Notes: a model not told the origin generated them from the letters alone. DNA of 64,000 bases from Pseudomonas triticifolii (GCF_014358015.1 NZ_JACONV010000008.1:1-64000), one strand, 5' to 3'. Positions 1 to 8,309 are shown, counted from the stretch's first letter. Translations and numbers: made by a program.

Positions 1-172
1 AGGTGGGAATCTAGACCAGCCTCTCATTTTTTGCCATGGCTCAGGCAGCGTCTGAGGAACGTGCCTCATTCGAGGGCGTCAGGCATTTGGTTAATCCATC
101 GGCTTTGTTAGGCTGTCGCGCTGGCCAGCTCTTTTGAACATGGCCTTCAAATCGTTTCCACAAGGAGCTTGC

Positions 173-1324
173 ATGACCTCTTTCAGCACCGTAGCCCAGG
201 ATGCCAAGGCTCGGGCCGAACAGTCCTCGACGCGCATTGCATTTTTCATTGCCGGTTTCAGTGTGGCGTCGTGGGCGCCGCTGGTGCCTTACGCCAAGCA
301 GCGGATGGGGCTCGACGAAGGTACGTTGGGCTTGTTATTGCTGTGCCTGGGTGTGGGATCGATCATTGCCATGCCGCTGGCCGGGGCGCTGGCGGCGCGT
401 TTTGGTTGTCGGCGTCTGCTGGTCTGCTCGACGCTGCTGATCTGCCTTTGCCTGCCGCTGCTGGCAACGGTGTCGAGCCTGCCGCTGCTGATCGCTGTGC
501 TGTTTCTGTTCGGTGCGAGCATGGGCGGTGTGGACTGTACGGCTAACGTACAGGCGGTGATCGTCGAGCGGGCCAGCGGCAAGACCATGATGTCAGGCTT
601 TCACGGCCTGTTCAGTCTGGGCGGTATTGTCGGCGCTGCCGGGGTCAGCGGGTTGCTCAGTCTGGGCATTTCGCCGTTTGTCTCGATGCTGGTGGTGGTG
701 GCGCTCACGCTAGTGGCGCTGGCCAAGGCCGCCCCCAATCTGCTCTCGTACGGCAGCCGCTCCGAAGGACCTGCGTTCGCAATCCCGCATGGCGTGGTGC
801 TCTTTATCGGGCTGTTGTGCTTCACGGTGTTTTTGGCCGAGGGCGCGATGCTGGACTGGAGCGCGGTGTTCCTGACCTCGCTGCGCGGCGTCGAAGCGTC
901 CTACGCAGGTCTGGGCTATGCAGTATTCGCGGTGACCATGACGTTGGGGCGACTGTTTGGTGACGCCATCGTGCGACGGGTGGGCTCCAATCGGGTCATC
1001 ATTCTCGGCGGGCTGTGCGCGGCGGCCGGCCTGGCTGTGGCCACACTGATTCCGGCGTGGGAAGCCGCGTTACTGGGGTATGCGCTGGTCGGGGCGGGCG
1101 GCTCGAACATCGTGCCGGTGTGTTACAGCGCCGTCGGCCGACAGAAAACCATGCCGCAAAGCGTGGCAATCCCGGCAATCACCACGGTGGGTTACGCCGG
1201 GATTCTGATCGGGCCTGCGGCCATCGGCTTCATCGCCCATGTCAGCAGCCTTGAAATCGCCTTCATGATCGTCGCAGTCATGCTGCTGGGCGTGGCGGTG
1301 GGCGGCAGCAAGTTGCGGACCTGA
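173..1324 (+). CDS. MFS transporter, YbjJ-like
   Basis: A 383-residue integral membrane protein with about twelve hydrophobic segments, of the major facilitator type. It would move an unidentified small solute across the inner membrane by a proton-coupled or uniport mechanism. The N-terminal half carries an MFS-like loop after the second helix (AGALAARFGCRR), and the C-terminal half has the related GRLFGDAIVRRVG. The ATG at 173 is preferred over the upstream TTG at 134 because AAGGAG lies six bases before it. The next gene is convergent and only three bases away. Overall similarity is to the YbjJ branch, whose substrates are poorly known, so no substrate is assigned. Confidence 0.85.
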   Translation: MTSFSTVAQDAKARAEQSSTRIAFFIAGFSVASWAPLVPYAKQRMGLDEGTLGLLLLCLGVGSIIAMPLAGALAARFGCRRLLVCSTLLICLCLPLLATVSSLPLLIAVLFLFGASMGGVDCTANVQAVIVERASGKTMMSGFHGLFSLGGIVGAAGVSGLLSLGISPFVSMLVVVALTLVALAKAAPNLLSYGSRSEGPAFAIPHGVVLFIGLLCFTVFLAEGAMLDWSAVFLTSLRGVEASYAGLGYAVFAVTMTLGRLFGDAIVRRVGSNRVIILGGLCAAAGLAVATLIPAWEAALLGYALVGAGGSNIVPVCYSAVGRQKTMPQSVAIPAITTVGYAGILIGPAAIGFIAHVSSLEIAFMIVAVMLLGVAVGGSKLRT

Positions 1325-1327
1325 ACC

Positions 1328-2161
1328 TCAAAGCCTGCGCGCCATGCCGGATACGCGGATCGAACTGCCGATCTGTTCCGGTATCTCGGCACGCAGGCGC
1401 GAGCGGCTGCCCATGTCCTCGCCTTGCAGGACGTCGATCATTCCACCATGCGGCCAGCCAATGTCGCGCAGATAACCGCCCAGTGCTGCGGTCGCTGCGC
1501 CGGTCGCCGGGTCTTCGTACACGCCGCCAAAGGCAAACGGATTACGGGTATGAAAAAGTTGTTCGCGCTCGGCATAGGCCAGAAGAATCGTGGCCCAGCC
1601 TTCACGAACCATCAGCTTATGCCCGGTTTGCTGATCGTAGTGCATGGCCTTGAGACCGGCCCGGCTGTTCAATGCCAGAATCAGGTGCCCGGCACCGCCA
1701 TTGATATGGGCAGGCGGGATGCGCTGATCCAGATCGTCATGGGTGTAATCGAACAGCGCCAGCGCTTCGTCCAGCACCTGCGCGCTGACCGGCTTGCTGT
1801 GGGTTGCAGGTGATTGCAGCGCCGCCGAGGTCAGCAAGCCCTGCGCGTGGCCTTCGACGGTAATCTGCGCGTGATTGAGTGTCAGGCTGAACACGCCGTC
1901 GCCTTGCCGAGCCGCCAGTGCTGCACCCAGCGCGATGGTCGCGTGGCCACAGAACGGCACTTCCGCCAGCGGCGAGAAGTAACGCACCCGCCAGCCATCG
2001 TCGACAGGTGCTGCAAATGCCGTCTCGGAAAATCCGACCTCAGCGGCGATCTGCTGCATGACCTGCTCTTCGGGTAGCGCTTCGCCAATCCACACGCCAG
2101 CCGGATTACCACCCTGATCTCCGTCGCTGAACGCAGCCAGTTTGAGTATGTCAGTCGCCAT
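1328..2161 (-). CDS. PhzF family protein (phenazine biosynthesis-like isomerase)
   Basis: A 277-residue cytoplasmic protein of the PhzF/diaminopimelate-epimerase fold. Family hallmarks visible are the N-terminal GNPAGVW stretch (about residues 18-24), the GFSETAF segment with the conserved glutamate near residue 46, the FCGHATIALGAALA loop (about 70-83), and DPATGAATAALGGYL near the C terminus. PhzF in phenazine producers isomerises a dihydro-hydroxyanthranilate. No other phenazine genes are nearby, so this is more likely a housekeeping paralogue (YddE type) of unknown substrate. AAAGGA lies about ten bases before the ATG at 2161. Confidence 0.9.
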   Translation of the reverse strand: MATDILKLAAFSDGDQGGNPAGVWIGEALPEEQVMQQIAAEVGFSETAFAAPVDDGWRVRYFSPLAEVPFCGHATIALGAALAARQGDGVFSLTLNHAQITVEGHAQGLLTSAALQSPATHSKPVSAQVLDEALALFDYTHDDLDQRIPPAHINGGAGHLILALNSRAGLKAMHYDQQTGHKLMVREGWATILLAYAEREQLFHTRNPFAFGGVYEDPATGAATAALGGYLRDIGWPHGGMIDVLQGEDMGSRSRLRAEIPEQIGSSIRVSGMARRL

Positions 2162-2275
2162 TATTGCGGGTCCTTTGCCGTGGTCATGGGCTGACAGTGT
2201 GCTTGAGTGGCGAGCCGATAATCCAGCCAGACGTTTTGATGCAGCGCATCTGCGGGATTGATGGACGACTCGTCC

Positions 2276-2758
2276 TCAAAGCGCTTCGCATTTCGCAGGG
2301 CGGCGCTGCGAGGCCCGCTCGCGCACTTTGTCGTAGGCCCAATTGAACAACATGGTGTAGGGCAGGAACATCAGCAGCAGACCGATATCCAGCAGGAACG
2401 CCTCGAACAGGCTGATCGACAGCCACCAGGCGGCCAGCGGCACGACCACCAGAATCAATCCGGTCTCGAAGCCCAGAGCATGCAATGCGCGGGTCAGCAG
2501 GGTCATGGCGAAGCCGAACCTGGCTCGCAGGCGGTCGAAAAAAGCGTTGTAAACCATGTTCCAGAGCATGGCGACCGTGGAAATCATGACCGTCATCGCG
2601 CCCATCATTGCCAGCGAGTGGTTCATCAGCCAGGCGAGCAGTGGCGCGACCAGAATGACGCCGCCCACTTCGAACAGGGTGGCGTGCAGCGCGCGCTCCT
2701 TGATGGATTTGCTCGGTACTTCAGTCTGGTCCCGGGTGGTTTTGACGGTGCGACTCAT
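2276..2758 (-). CDS. PACE family efflux transporter
   Basis: A 160-residue protein with four predicted membrane helices arranged as two tandem bacterial transmembrane pair (BTP) units: the first contains MGAMTVMISTVAMLWNMVYN, the second FEAFLLDIGLLLMFLPYTMLFNWAYD. This two-BTP layout is that of the proteobacterial antimicrobial compound efflux (PACE) family, which includes the chlorhexidine pump AceI. The start at 2758 has AAGGA upstream. In-frame starts at 2782 and 2800 are possible but have weak ribosome sites. The gene diverges from a LysR regulator, the usual arrangement for PACE genes, so that regulator probably controls it. Confidence 0.88.
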   Translation of the reverse strand: MSRTVKTTRDQTEVPSKSIKERALHATLFEVGGVILVAPLLAWLMNHSLAMMGAMTVMISTVAMLWNMVYNAFFDRLRARFGFAMTLLTRALHALGFETGLILVVVPLAAWWLSISLFEAFLLDIGLLLMFLPYTMLFNWAYDKVRERASQRRPAKCEAL

Positions 2759-2831
2759 GACGCGTCTGTCCTTTATGCTCATTCGTGGCCGCATTATCAT
2801 CGGTCATTGCGTTAAGCTGAAAATAATTACC

Positions 2832-2846
2832 ATCGGTAAAACCGAT
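2832..2846. promoter_or_regulatory. Candidate LysR operator between the PACE gene and lysR
   Basis: ATCGGT and ACCGAT form a perfect inverted repeat with a three-base spacer, ten bases before the LysR start and within the divergent intergenic DNA. A site here could serve both divergent genes. Binding by the adjacent LysR protein is inferred from position. Confidence 0.5.
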
Positions 2847-2856
2847 AGAGGCGACC

Positions 2857-3741
2857 ATGAGTTACTCACCTGAAGCACTGGAAGCGTTCGCGCAGATCGC
2901 GGCATTGGGCTCGTTCAGTGCCGCTGCGCGTCGTCTGGGCAAGAGCCAGTCGACCATCAGCGAAGCGATTTCCCGGCTGGAAATCGATCTTGGCCTTGAG
3001 CTGTTTGATCGCTCCTCGCGCCAGCCGGTGTTGACCGAGGCAGGCAAGGTGATGCTGGGGCGGGTTGACGATGTGCTGTGCGCGGCCGACCGGTTGCGCC
3101 GGGCGGCTGGCCGACTGGTCGCAGGCGTCGAACCGCGGTTGACCCTGGTGCTGTCGGATGCCAACCAGTTTGCCGATTTCGAACGCCTGATGACCGAACT
3201 GGATCAGCGCTTTCCCGAACTTGAGATGGAGTGCGTGTTCGCCGAGCACGGCGATGCGATCAGTCTGGTGCAGTCGGGCAGGGCGTCGTTGGGACTGCTT
3301 TCGGCACAGGCCAGTTATCCGCCTGAAATCGGCCATGCGACCATCGACGAGAGCGCCGACTTCGGTCTGTTCGTCTCGCATAACCATCCGCTGGCCGCGC
3401 TGGAGCGGGTGGATTATCAGCAACTGGCACGCTACCGGGCGCTACGCCTCAACACACTGGTTGAGCAAAGCATTCCTACCGACGACTTGCCGACCAGTGG
3501 CCATCGGCACTGGTCAGCGCCCAATTACCTGTTGCTGATGGACATGGCCGCGTTTGGCTTCGGCTGGTCGGCATTACCGCGCTGGCTGGTGTCGCGTTAT
3601 TCAGGCGGGTTGCTCAAGGAACTCAACGTTTCCGGCTGGCCGCGCCGTTCGGCAGTGGACGTGATCTGGTCGTTTCAACGTAGTCTGGGGCCAGCAGGTT
3701 CGTGGCTGCTGGATTCGCTGGTGCCCTTTGCCGGGGAATGA
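2857..3741 (+). CDS. LysR family transcriptional regulator (adjacent to PACE gene)
   Basis: A 294-residue LTTR. The winged helix-turn-helix occupies residues 1-60 (EALEAFAQIAALGSFSAAARR, then KSQSTISEAISRLE), followed by a substrate-binding domain starting near residue 88. The ATG is preceded by GAGGCGACC. It is transcribed away from the PACE efflux gene, with 98 bases between start codons holding a palindrome at 2832-2846. LTTRs beside PACE genes commonly activate the pump in response to a substrate; that role here is inference. Confidence 0.9.
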   Translation: MSYSPEALEAFAQIAALGSFSAAARRLGKSQSTISEAISRLEIDLGLELFDRSSRQPVLTEAGKVMLGRVDDVLCAADRLRRAAGRLVAGVEPRLTLVLSDANQFADFERLMTELDQRFPELEMECVFAEHGDAISLVQSGRASLGLLSAQASYPPEIGHATIDESADFGLFVSHNHPLAALERVDYQQLARYRALRLNTLVEQSIPTDDLPTSGHRHWSAPNYLLLMDMAAFGFGWSALPRWLVSRYSGGLLKELNVSGWPRRSAVDVIWSFQRSLGPAGSWLLDSLVPFAGE

Positions 3742-3861
3742 ACAGGCCTCAATAGTGAGACTTCGTGCATCAGCTTCGGAAGCGTCTGACATATAACTTC
3801 GAGCGTGTCCTTTAGCGTCGTCACCCCTGCATTCCGCAGGCGATGAAGCAAAGGACCCCGC

Positions 3862-4314
3862 ATGATTCCTTCCGCACGCCAGGGCGACCTGCACGTCTGC
3901 CCCATTCCCGGGCACATTCCAACACCCATCGTCAGCGCATCCGGCGATGTACTCGCCAACGTCATGAACGTCGCGCGGGTCGGCGACGTCTGTGCCTGCG
4001 GCGCTGTTATCGTCGCAGGCTTCCCGGCGATACTGGTCAACGGCCGCCCGATGGCCCATCTGGGCAGCCCCACCAGCCATGGCGGAATGATCGTCAACGG
4101 CAGCCCGGATGTGGTGGGTGGTTTTAACGCGGGTGGTAACGGTGGGGGCCGCGTGGTGAATTTTTCGCAGCTTGGGATGTTGCGTGACGACGGCACTTTG
4201 GATGAGTCGCGTTTGAATGAACTGGTGAGCGATCCGGAGTTGCTTCTTAAGGCGCAGGCGGCTGGTGCCGTGGTTGACTCCGACAAGCATCAGGACGCAG
4301 ATATGTGGCGGTGA
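3862..4314 (+). CDS. PAAR domain protein (type VI secretion spike tip)
   Basis: A 150-residue protein whose first 95 or so residues are a PAAR domain: MIPSARQGDLHVCPIPGHIPTPI, then VMNVARVGDVCACG, then VNGRPMAHLGSPTSHGG. PAAR proteins sharpen the VgrG spike of the type VI secretion system and carry effectors, either fused or as separate partners. The remaining 55 residues (GGNGGGRVVNFSQLGM onward) are a linker-like tail too short for a known toxin fold. AAAGGA precedes the ATG. The stop codon lies inside the next reading frame, so the downstream cistron is translationally coupled. No VgrG or other type VI gene is in the window, which makes this an orphan PAAR locus. Confidence 0.9.
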   Translation: MIPSARQGDLHVCPIPGHIPTPIVSASGDVLANVMNVARVGDVCACGAVIVAGFPAILVNGRPMAHLGSPTSHGGMIVNGSPDVVGGFNAGGNGGGRVVNFSQLGMLRDDGTLDESRLNELVSDPELLLKAQAAGAVVDSDKHQDADMWR

Positions 4315-4589
4315 CTTGTATTCATCCTGATGAGCTGAATGATTTGTCTTGTTATATCGCTGGAGAAATCAACCGCAATCGGTGCCATGCCGTCGTGTTG
4401 AATATGAGGAAACTGCTTGATTATGACGTTGCAGAGGAAACGCGGAAGTGGATGGAGTTACCTTGGTATTCCAAGGTAGGAAGTGCAAATAATCCACAGG
4501 TGATGAAAAGCGTCATGTCGGTACGCCCCGAAGCCTGGGGCGAAGGCATTAGGTTTCATGATTGCAACAATTCGAACCACACACGCTGA
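4305..4589 (+). CDS. Small unknown protein coupled to PAAR; candidate effector or effector remnant
   Basis: A 94-residue frame beginning with GTG at 4305, inside the last codons of the PAAR gene, and ending at a TGA whose final A is the first base of the next ATG. I do not recognise the family. It has no signal peptide or membrane segment, contains three cysteines, and is rich in charged and polar residues. Its placement between PAAR and a membrane-anchored small protein is where a cargo effector would sit. It could instead be the tail of a larger, deleted toxin. Base composition is visibly lower in GC than the flanking DNA, consistent with acquired cargo. Function is inference from context only. 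Confidence 0.5.
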   Translation: MAVTCIHPDELNDLSCYIAGEINRNRCHAVVLNMRKLLDYDVAEETRKWMELPWYSKVGSANNPQVMKSVMSVRPEAWGEGIRFHDCNNSNHTR

Positions 4590-4966
4590 TGGACGCCAGG
4601 TTCAAGCTCCTGATGCTGCTTTCACCTTTCGCGGTGTGGCAAGTCTCTACGCCAAGTGTGACGCTTCATTACTCTGAAAACGCAACTAGCGAGTTGAGTT
4701 ATATCTGGAATACCCATCATCGTACATTCAAACGCCGTTTGCTTCCGGGCGAAACGACGGGTGATTACGGAGCGATTTATGAGGGCGAGGACTTCTTTAT
4801 GGAGGTCTATTGGTGGGACAACGGGAATATCAGCGACTGTGTTCGAATCGATCCCAAGTGGCCCGAGACGCATATCTATCTGAAAGCTGATGGTCGAGTT
4901 GATACATCGCCTGCAGGTGGCACGGATGTGGACCGGCTGTACCCTTGCCTTGGGAGCGATATTTAG
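4589..4966 (+). CDS. Putative immunity-type protein, membrane anchored
   Basis: A 125-residue protein starting at the ATG that overlaps the previous stop (TGATG). The N terminus (MDARFKLLMLLSPFAVWQV) is a membrane anchor or uncleaved signal, after which the chain is polar with conserved-looking tryptophans (SYIWNTHH, VYWWDNG) and two cysteines, as expected for a periplasmic domain. I recall similar unannotated small proteins beside secretion cargo genes in Pseudomonas, but cannot name a family. As the last cistron of a PAAR unit it is a reasonable immunity candidate, protecting the periplasm from the product of the 4305 gene. An in-frame ATG at 4562 is possible but overlaps more of the upstream gene. 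Confidence 0.6.
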   Translation: MDARFKLLMLLSPFAVWQVSTPSVTLHYSENATSELSYIWNTHHRTFKRRLLPGETTGDYGAIYEGEDFFMEVYWWDNGNISDCVRIDPKWPETHIYLKADGRVDTSPAGGTDVDRLYPCLGSDI

Positions 4967-5449
4967 CGCAGGCGGATTGTATTTGCAGGTGTGCCCGGTT
5001 TTGTCATGGAGATCTTTGTCGCTGGCCCGCAAACGCATGCGCGCTCACGGGCCACGACCTCATCTTACGCGCTGATCTCGATCTCGACCCCACTCAGCGA
5101 GCGGTCGATCAAGGTCTTGGCCAGTTCGACCAGATGCGTGACCGCGAACGCCAACTGGCGGTCGGTTCCGCTCGGACGGTCGCCGCTTTCGTAAGCTGTG
5201 GCAGCGGCTTAGCAGAGCAGTTCGGCGGCGTAGTTCATGGATTGTTCGAGGGTGGCGAGAGGGCGTGGCGGGTTGACGCAAGGGGGCAGGATTTTCTCGG
5301 GAATTTCATTCAAGAGAAAGAGAAATGTCCATTCAAGGGCCTGAAATGAACTGACGAATTACCTACCGCGAAGGGCTTTTGCTCTCATGTGAACAGAGCC
5401 TGACTCGTGGTTACGTCAGAATCGCGCTATAACGGATTGCGTTTCCTTT
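4967..5449. other. Intergenic stretch after the PAAR unit
   Basis: Apart from the decayed DUF6124 frame on the minus strand at 5065-5300, nothing coding is supported here. The open frames on the plus strand have no recognisable motif and no ribosome binding site. Confidence 0.5.
5065..5300 (-). pseudogene. Broken DUF6124-like gene
   Basis: On the minus strand the frame reads NPPRPLATLEQSMNYAAELL, then one stop codon (TAA at 5211-5209), then AAATAYESGD, and continues through RQLAFAVTHLVELAKTLIDR to a natural stop at 5067-5065. This pattern (an asparagine-proline-proline start, AAELL, a histidine-containing VTHLVELA helix, a final DRSL) matches small DUF6124 proteins, common and often multicopy in Pseudomonas. 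The internal stop and the lack of a credible start codon upstream mark it as decayed. The 5' limit is approximate. Confidence 0.65.
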
Positions 5450-5680
5450 ATGGACGAATCGGACATGGCATTCGACTGGCATAGCGATCTGATTACCCGT
5501 GACACCGCTGTAGATGCGCACTATCGAAACACTCAGAACGTGCGGCGTTTCATGACCGAGCAGTGCGGTTCGCAGTTCAGGTTCGACAGACCCTTCATGG
5601 CGTGGATTATCGACGGCACACCCAAAAGCATGGGGCAGGTGGTGGATGAGTGGCTGCGCAGACATGCGATGGCACATTGA
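5450..5680 (+). CDS. DUF6434 domain protein
   Basis: A 76-residue protein that consists almost wholly of a DUF6434 domain: FDWHSDLITRDTAVDAHYRN, then TQNVRRFMTEQCG, then FRFDRPFMAWIIDGTPKSMG and a final EWLRRH. The domain is often found alone or fused to SAP-type DNA-binding modules; its role is unknown. An ATG at 5465 (MAFDWH) is an equally good start because neither has a clear ribosome site. Confidence 0.75.
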   Translation: MDESDMAFDWHSDLITRDTAVDAHYRNTQNVRRFMTEQCGSQFRFDRPFMAWIIDGTPKSMGQVVDEWLRRHAMAH

Positions 5681-5727
5681 TGAACCTGTGTGCACTCATA
5701 AAGATGACGCGCAGCGTCATGATCGGC

Positions 5728-5774
5728 CTGCCCGCGTTGAGGCTGGTACATCCAGTCGAGGTGTGGCGTGTGAA
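5728..5774 (+). repeat. Direct repeat, copy A
   Basis: About 47 bases sharing the core GGTACATCCAGTCGAG and GCGTGTGAAA with a second copy at 6024-6071, about 296 bases downstream in the same orientation, with roughly 85 percent identity by eye. Confidence 0.65.
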
Positions 5775-5779
5775 ACATG

Positions 5780-5810
5780 GCTTTCGCGAGCAAGCTCGCT
5801 CCCACGAGAT
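5780..5810 (-). repeat. REP element
   Basis: TCGCGAGCAAGCTCGCTCCC is the palindromic core of a common Pseudomonas repetitive extragenic palindrome, here directly after direct-repeat copy A. Confidence 0.75.
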
Positions 5811-6023
5811 TTCATCGTGATCCAGTCAGACGTGCTCAGGTGAGGACACGCTTTTTTACGCGACAGTGGGAACCCCGGCGAAGCCGGAACCGGAGCTTGG
5901 GACTTTGCCTGATTTGGTCCCTCAAAGTAGGTGCCGTAAGGGCGCAAAGGTGACCTGAGCCAGGCACTCGGCTCACTGAATCCGCACTCTATGCCATCTG
6001 CGATGCGCGACGCGATGGTCCGC

Positions 6024-6071
6024 ATGCCCGCTAGGAGGCCGGTACATCCAGTCGAGATGTTGCGTGTGAAA
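6024..6071 (+). repeat. Direct repeat, copy B
   Basis: Second copy of the repeat at 5728-5774, with the same core GGTACATCCAGTCGAG. It differs mainly at CTAGGAGGCC against GTTGAGGCT and lacks the REP that follows copy A. Confidence 0.65.
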
Positions 6072-6215
6072 TCTGGGCACCGATCATCGCCCCGCACAGC
6101 TTTTTAGGCCGCAAATTGCCATTATTTTTGCCAGCGGGGCGTTTTTCTCGTAGCGTGCTCATGCCGGCCTGTTGAATGGGAAAACGGCGACGATCATTCC
6201 CCAGGTGCCGCTGCT

Positions 6216-8309
6216 TTGACCCCGACTGAATTGCAAGATATCCAGAACCGATTAAAGGCGCTGGAAGATGAAAATACCCTGCTCAAAGAACGACTGAGTG
6301 TCGATGGTCGCAACGCCGAGCATGCATTGGCATTGTCTCAGGAACGCTACCGCTTTCTGTTCGACGCCATGGACGAAGGCTTTTGCGTCATTGAATTTTT
6401 TGACGGTCCGCACGGCCCGCTCAGTGACTACATTCATGTCGAAGCGAACCCGGCTTACGAGTACCACGCGGGCATTCCCAACGTGGTCGGCAAGAAGCTG
6501 CGCGAGATGGTGCGCGAAGAGGCTGACGACTGGGTGCGGTTCTACGGCAAGGTGCTGGCCACCGGTGAACCTATTCGTTTCGAACGTGAGCTTGAGGCGA
6601 CCGGACGCTTTCTGGCGCTGACGGCGTTTCGCATTGAACCTGCCAGTCGCAAGCAGGTGGCCGTGCTGTTTCAGGACATCACCGAACGCAAACGTGCCGA
6701 GCGTGCTTTGCAGCAACTCAATGAAACCCTTGAAGCCCGCGTTGTAGAGGCTGTGGCCGAGCGTAACGTGCTGGCCCATGTGGTGAACGGCACCAATGCC
6801 TTCATTCATGTGATTGACTTGAACTACCGCTGGTTGGCCATCAACGGCTCGGCAGTGCGTGAGTTCGAGCGTCTGTTTGGCGTGCGGCCAAAGGTGGGCG
6901 ACAACATGCTTGAGTGGCTTGATGACATGCCCGAGAGCAGGGCGGAGATGCGTCAGCGCTGGGCGCGAGCACTGTCAGGCGAGGAGTTTGTGGAAAGCGT
7001 GAATTTTCCCGACTCAACGGACCCCGCCAGCCATTTCGAAATGCGCTACAGCACCTTGCGCAACCCCGATGGTCAGCCCATCGGCGCCTACCTGTTTGCC
7101 TACGATGTCAGCGAGAGAAGGCGCGAGCAGGATCGACTGACTCAGGCCGAAGAAGCCCTGCGTCAATCCCAGAAGATGGAGGCCGTCGGCCAGTTGACGG
7201 GTGGTATCGCCCACGATTTCAACAACCTGCTAACCGGCATCACCGGTTCTCTGGAACTGCTCAAGAGCCGCCTGAGCCAGGGTCGCTTTACCGAGATCGA
7301 TCGGTATGTGGCCGCTGCCCAGGACGCGTCCAAGCGCGCTGCATCGTTGACCCATCGCCTGTTGGCGTTTTCCAGGCGACAGACGCTGGACCCCAAACCG
7401 GTCGATATCAATCGACTGGTGGTGGGCATGGAAGAACTGATCCGCCGTACCGTGGGGCCGCACATCACGGTGGAAGTGGTGACATCGGTCGGGCTGTGGT
7501 CAACCTTTATTGACGCGCCGCAACTGGAAAACGCACTGCTCAACCTGTGCATCAATGCCCGTGACGCCATGCCACGAGGCGGGCGGATCACCATCGAGAC
7601 GGCCAACAAATGGATCGATGAGCGCGGCTCTCAGAGCCGCGATCTTTCGCCGGGGCAATACCTGTCGCTGTGTGTCAGCGACACCGGCACGGGCATGACT
7701 TCCGAGGTGATGAACCGCGCTTTCGATCCTTTCTTCACGACCAAACCGTTGGGGCAAGGCACGGGGTTGGGCTTGTCGATGGTCTACGGCTTCGTGCGTC
7801 AGTCTGGCGGGCAGGTGCGCATCTATTCGGAACCCGATCAAGGCACCACGATGTGCCTCTACCTGCCGCGTCACTACCTGGGCGCGCCTGAAGAGGTCGA
7901 ATCGGTGGAAGCGTCCGGTGCCGCGCGTACCCAGAGTTTACCTACCGTGATGATCGTCGATGACGAGCCGACCATTCGCATGCTGGTGGCTGAAGTGCTT
8001 GAGGATGAGGGCTATATCGCCATTGAAGCGGGCGAGGGCGCATCGGCGTTAAAAGTGCTGGAAACCGATACCCGTATCGACTTGCTGGTCACCGATGTCG
8101 GGCTGCCAGGGGGGATGAACGGCCGACAACTGGCTGATGCCGCACGCGTAGTCCGGCCTGACCTGAAAGTGTTGTTCATTACCGGTTACGCTGAAAACGC
8201 GATCATCGGTAACGGCCACCTTGATCCGGGCATGTGGGTGCTGACCAAGCCCTTCACCATGGAAGCCTTTGCCAGCCGCATCTACGAAATGATCGAGCGC
8301 GAGGACTGA
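6216..8309 (+). CDS. Hybrid sensor histidine kinase/response regulator with two PAS domains
   Basis: A 697-residue cytoplasmic hybrid kinase. Order: short coiled coil (1-40), PAS (about 42-160, ending DITERKRAE), second PAS-like domain (about 185-300, ending YDVSERRRE), HisKA with phosphoacceptor His333 in GGIAHDFNN, HATPase with N box near 447 (NARDAM) and G boxes DTGTGM and GQGTGLGL, then a receiver (about 577-695) with the acidic VDDE pair at 581-584, phosphoacceptor Asp627 and Lys678. No membrane segment is present, so it senses a cytoplasmic cue. The start is a TTG at 6216 with a weak ribosome site; no in-frame ATG occurs before residue 52. Output and partner are unknown; no separate response regulator is adjacent. 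Confidence 0.9.
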   Translation: MTPTELQDIQNRLKALEDENTLLKERLSVDGRNAEHALALSQERYRFLFDAMDEGFCVIEFFDGPHGPLSDYIHVEANPAYEYHAGIPNVVGKKLREMVREEADDWVRFYGKVLATGEPIRFERELEATGRFLALTAFRIEPASRKQVAVLFQDITERKRAERALQQLNETLEARVVEAVAERNVLAHVVNGTNAFIHVIDLNYRWLAINGSAVREFERLFGVRPKVGDNMLEWLDDMPESRAEMRQRWARALSGEEFVESVNFPDSTDPASHFEMRYSTLRNPDGQPIGAYLFAYDVSERRREQDRLTQAEEALRQSQKMEAVGQLTGGIAHDFNNLLTGITGSLELLKSRLSQGRFTEIDRYVAAAQDASKRAASLTHRLLAFSRRQTLDPKPVDINRLVVGMEELIRRTVGPHITVEVVTSVGLWSTFIDAPQLENALLNLCINARDAMPRGGRITIETANKWIDERGSQSRDLSPGQYLSLCVSDTGTGMTSEVMNRAFDPFFTTKPLGQGTGLGLSMVYGFVRQSGGQVRIYSEPDQGTTMCLYLPRHYLGAPEEVESVEASGAARTQSLPTVMIVDDEPTIRMLVAEVLEDEGYIAIEAGEGASALKVLETDTRIDLLVTDVGLPGGMNGRQLADAARVVRPDLKVLFITGYAENAIIGNGHLDPGMWVLTKPFTMEAFASRIYEMIERED

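Larger units (their letters stand above)
5681..6215. other. Repeat-rich intergenic region
   Basis: This 535-base gap has no supported gene. It holds a short palindrome (ATGACGC GCA GCGTCAT, 5704-5720), a REP-type hairpin (5780-5810), two copies of a roughly 48-base direct repeat, and a CCGGC/GCCGG hairpin near 5873. The open frame on the minus strand across it shows no domain and is probably a by-product of the repeats. Confidence 0.6.

Noticed and set aside
1424..2077. Plus-strand open frames over the PhzF gene
   Set aside because: They are shadows of the minus-strand PhzF gene, with no motif or ribosome site of their own.
5717..6097. 126-codon minus-strand frame over the repeat-rich spacer
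   Set aside because: It is made of the direct repeats and the REP core read in frame; similar frames appear wherever such repeats lie.
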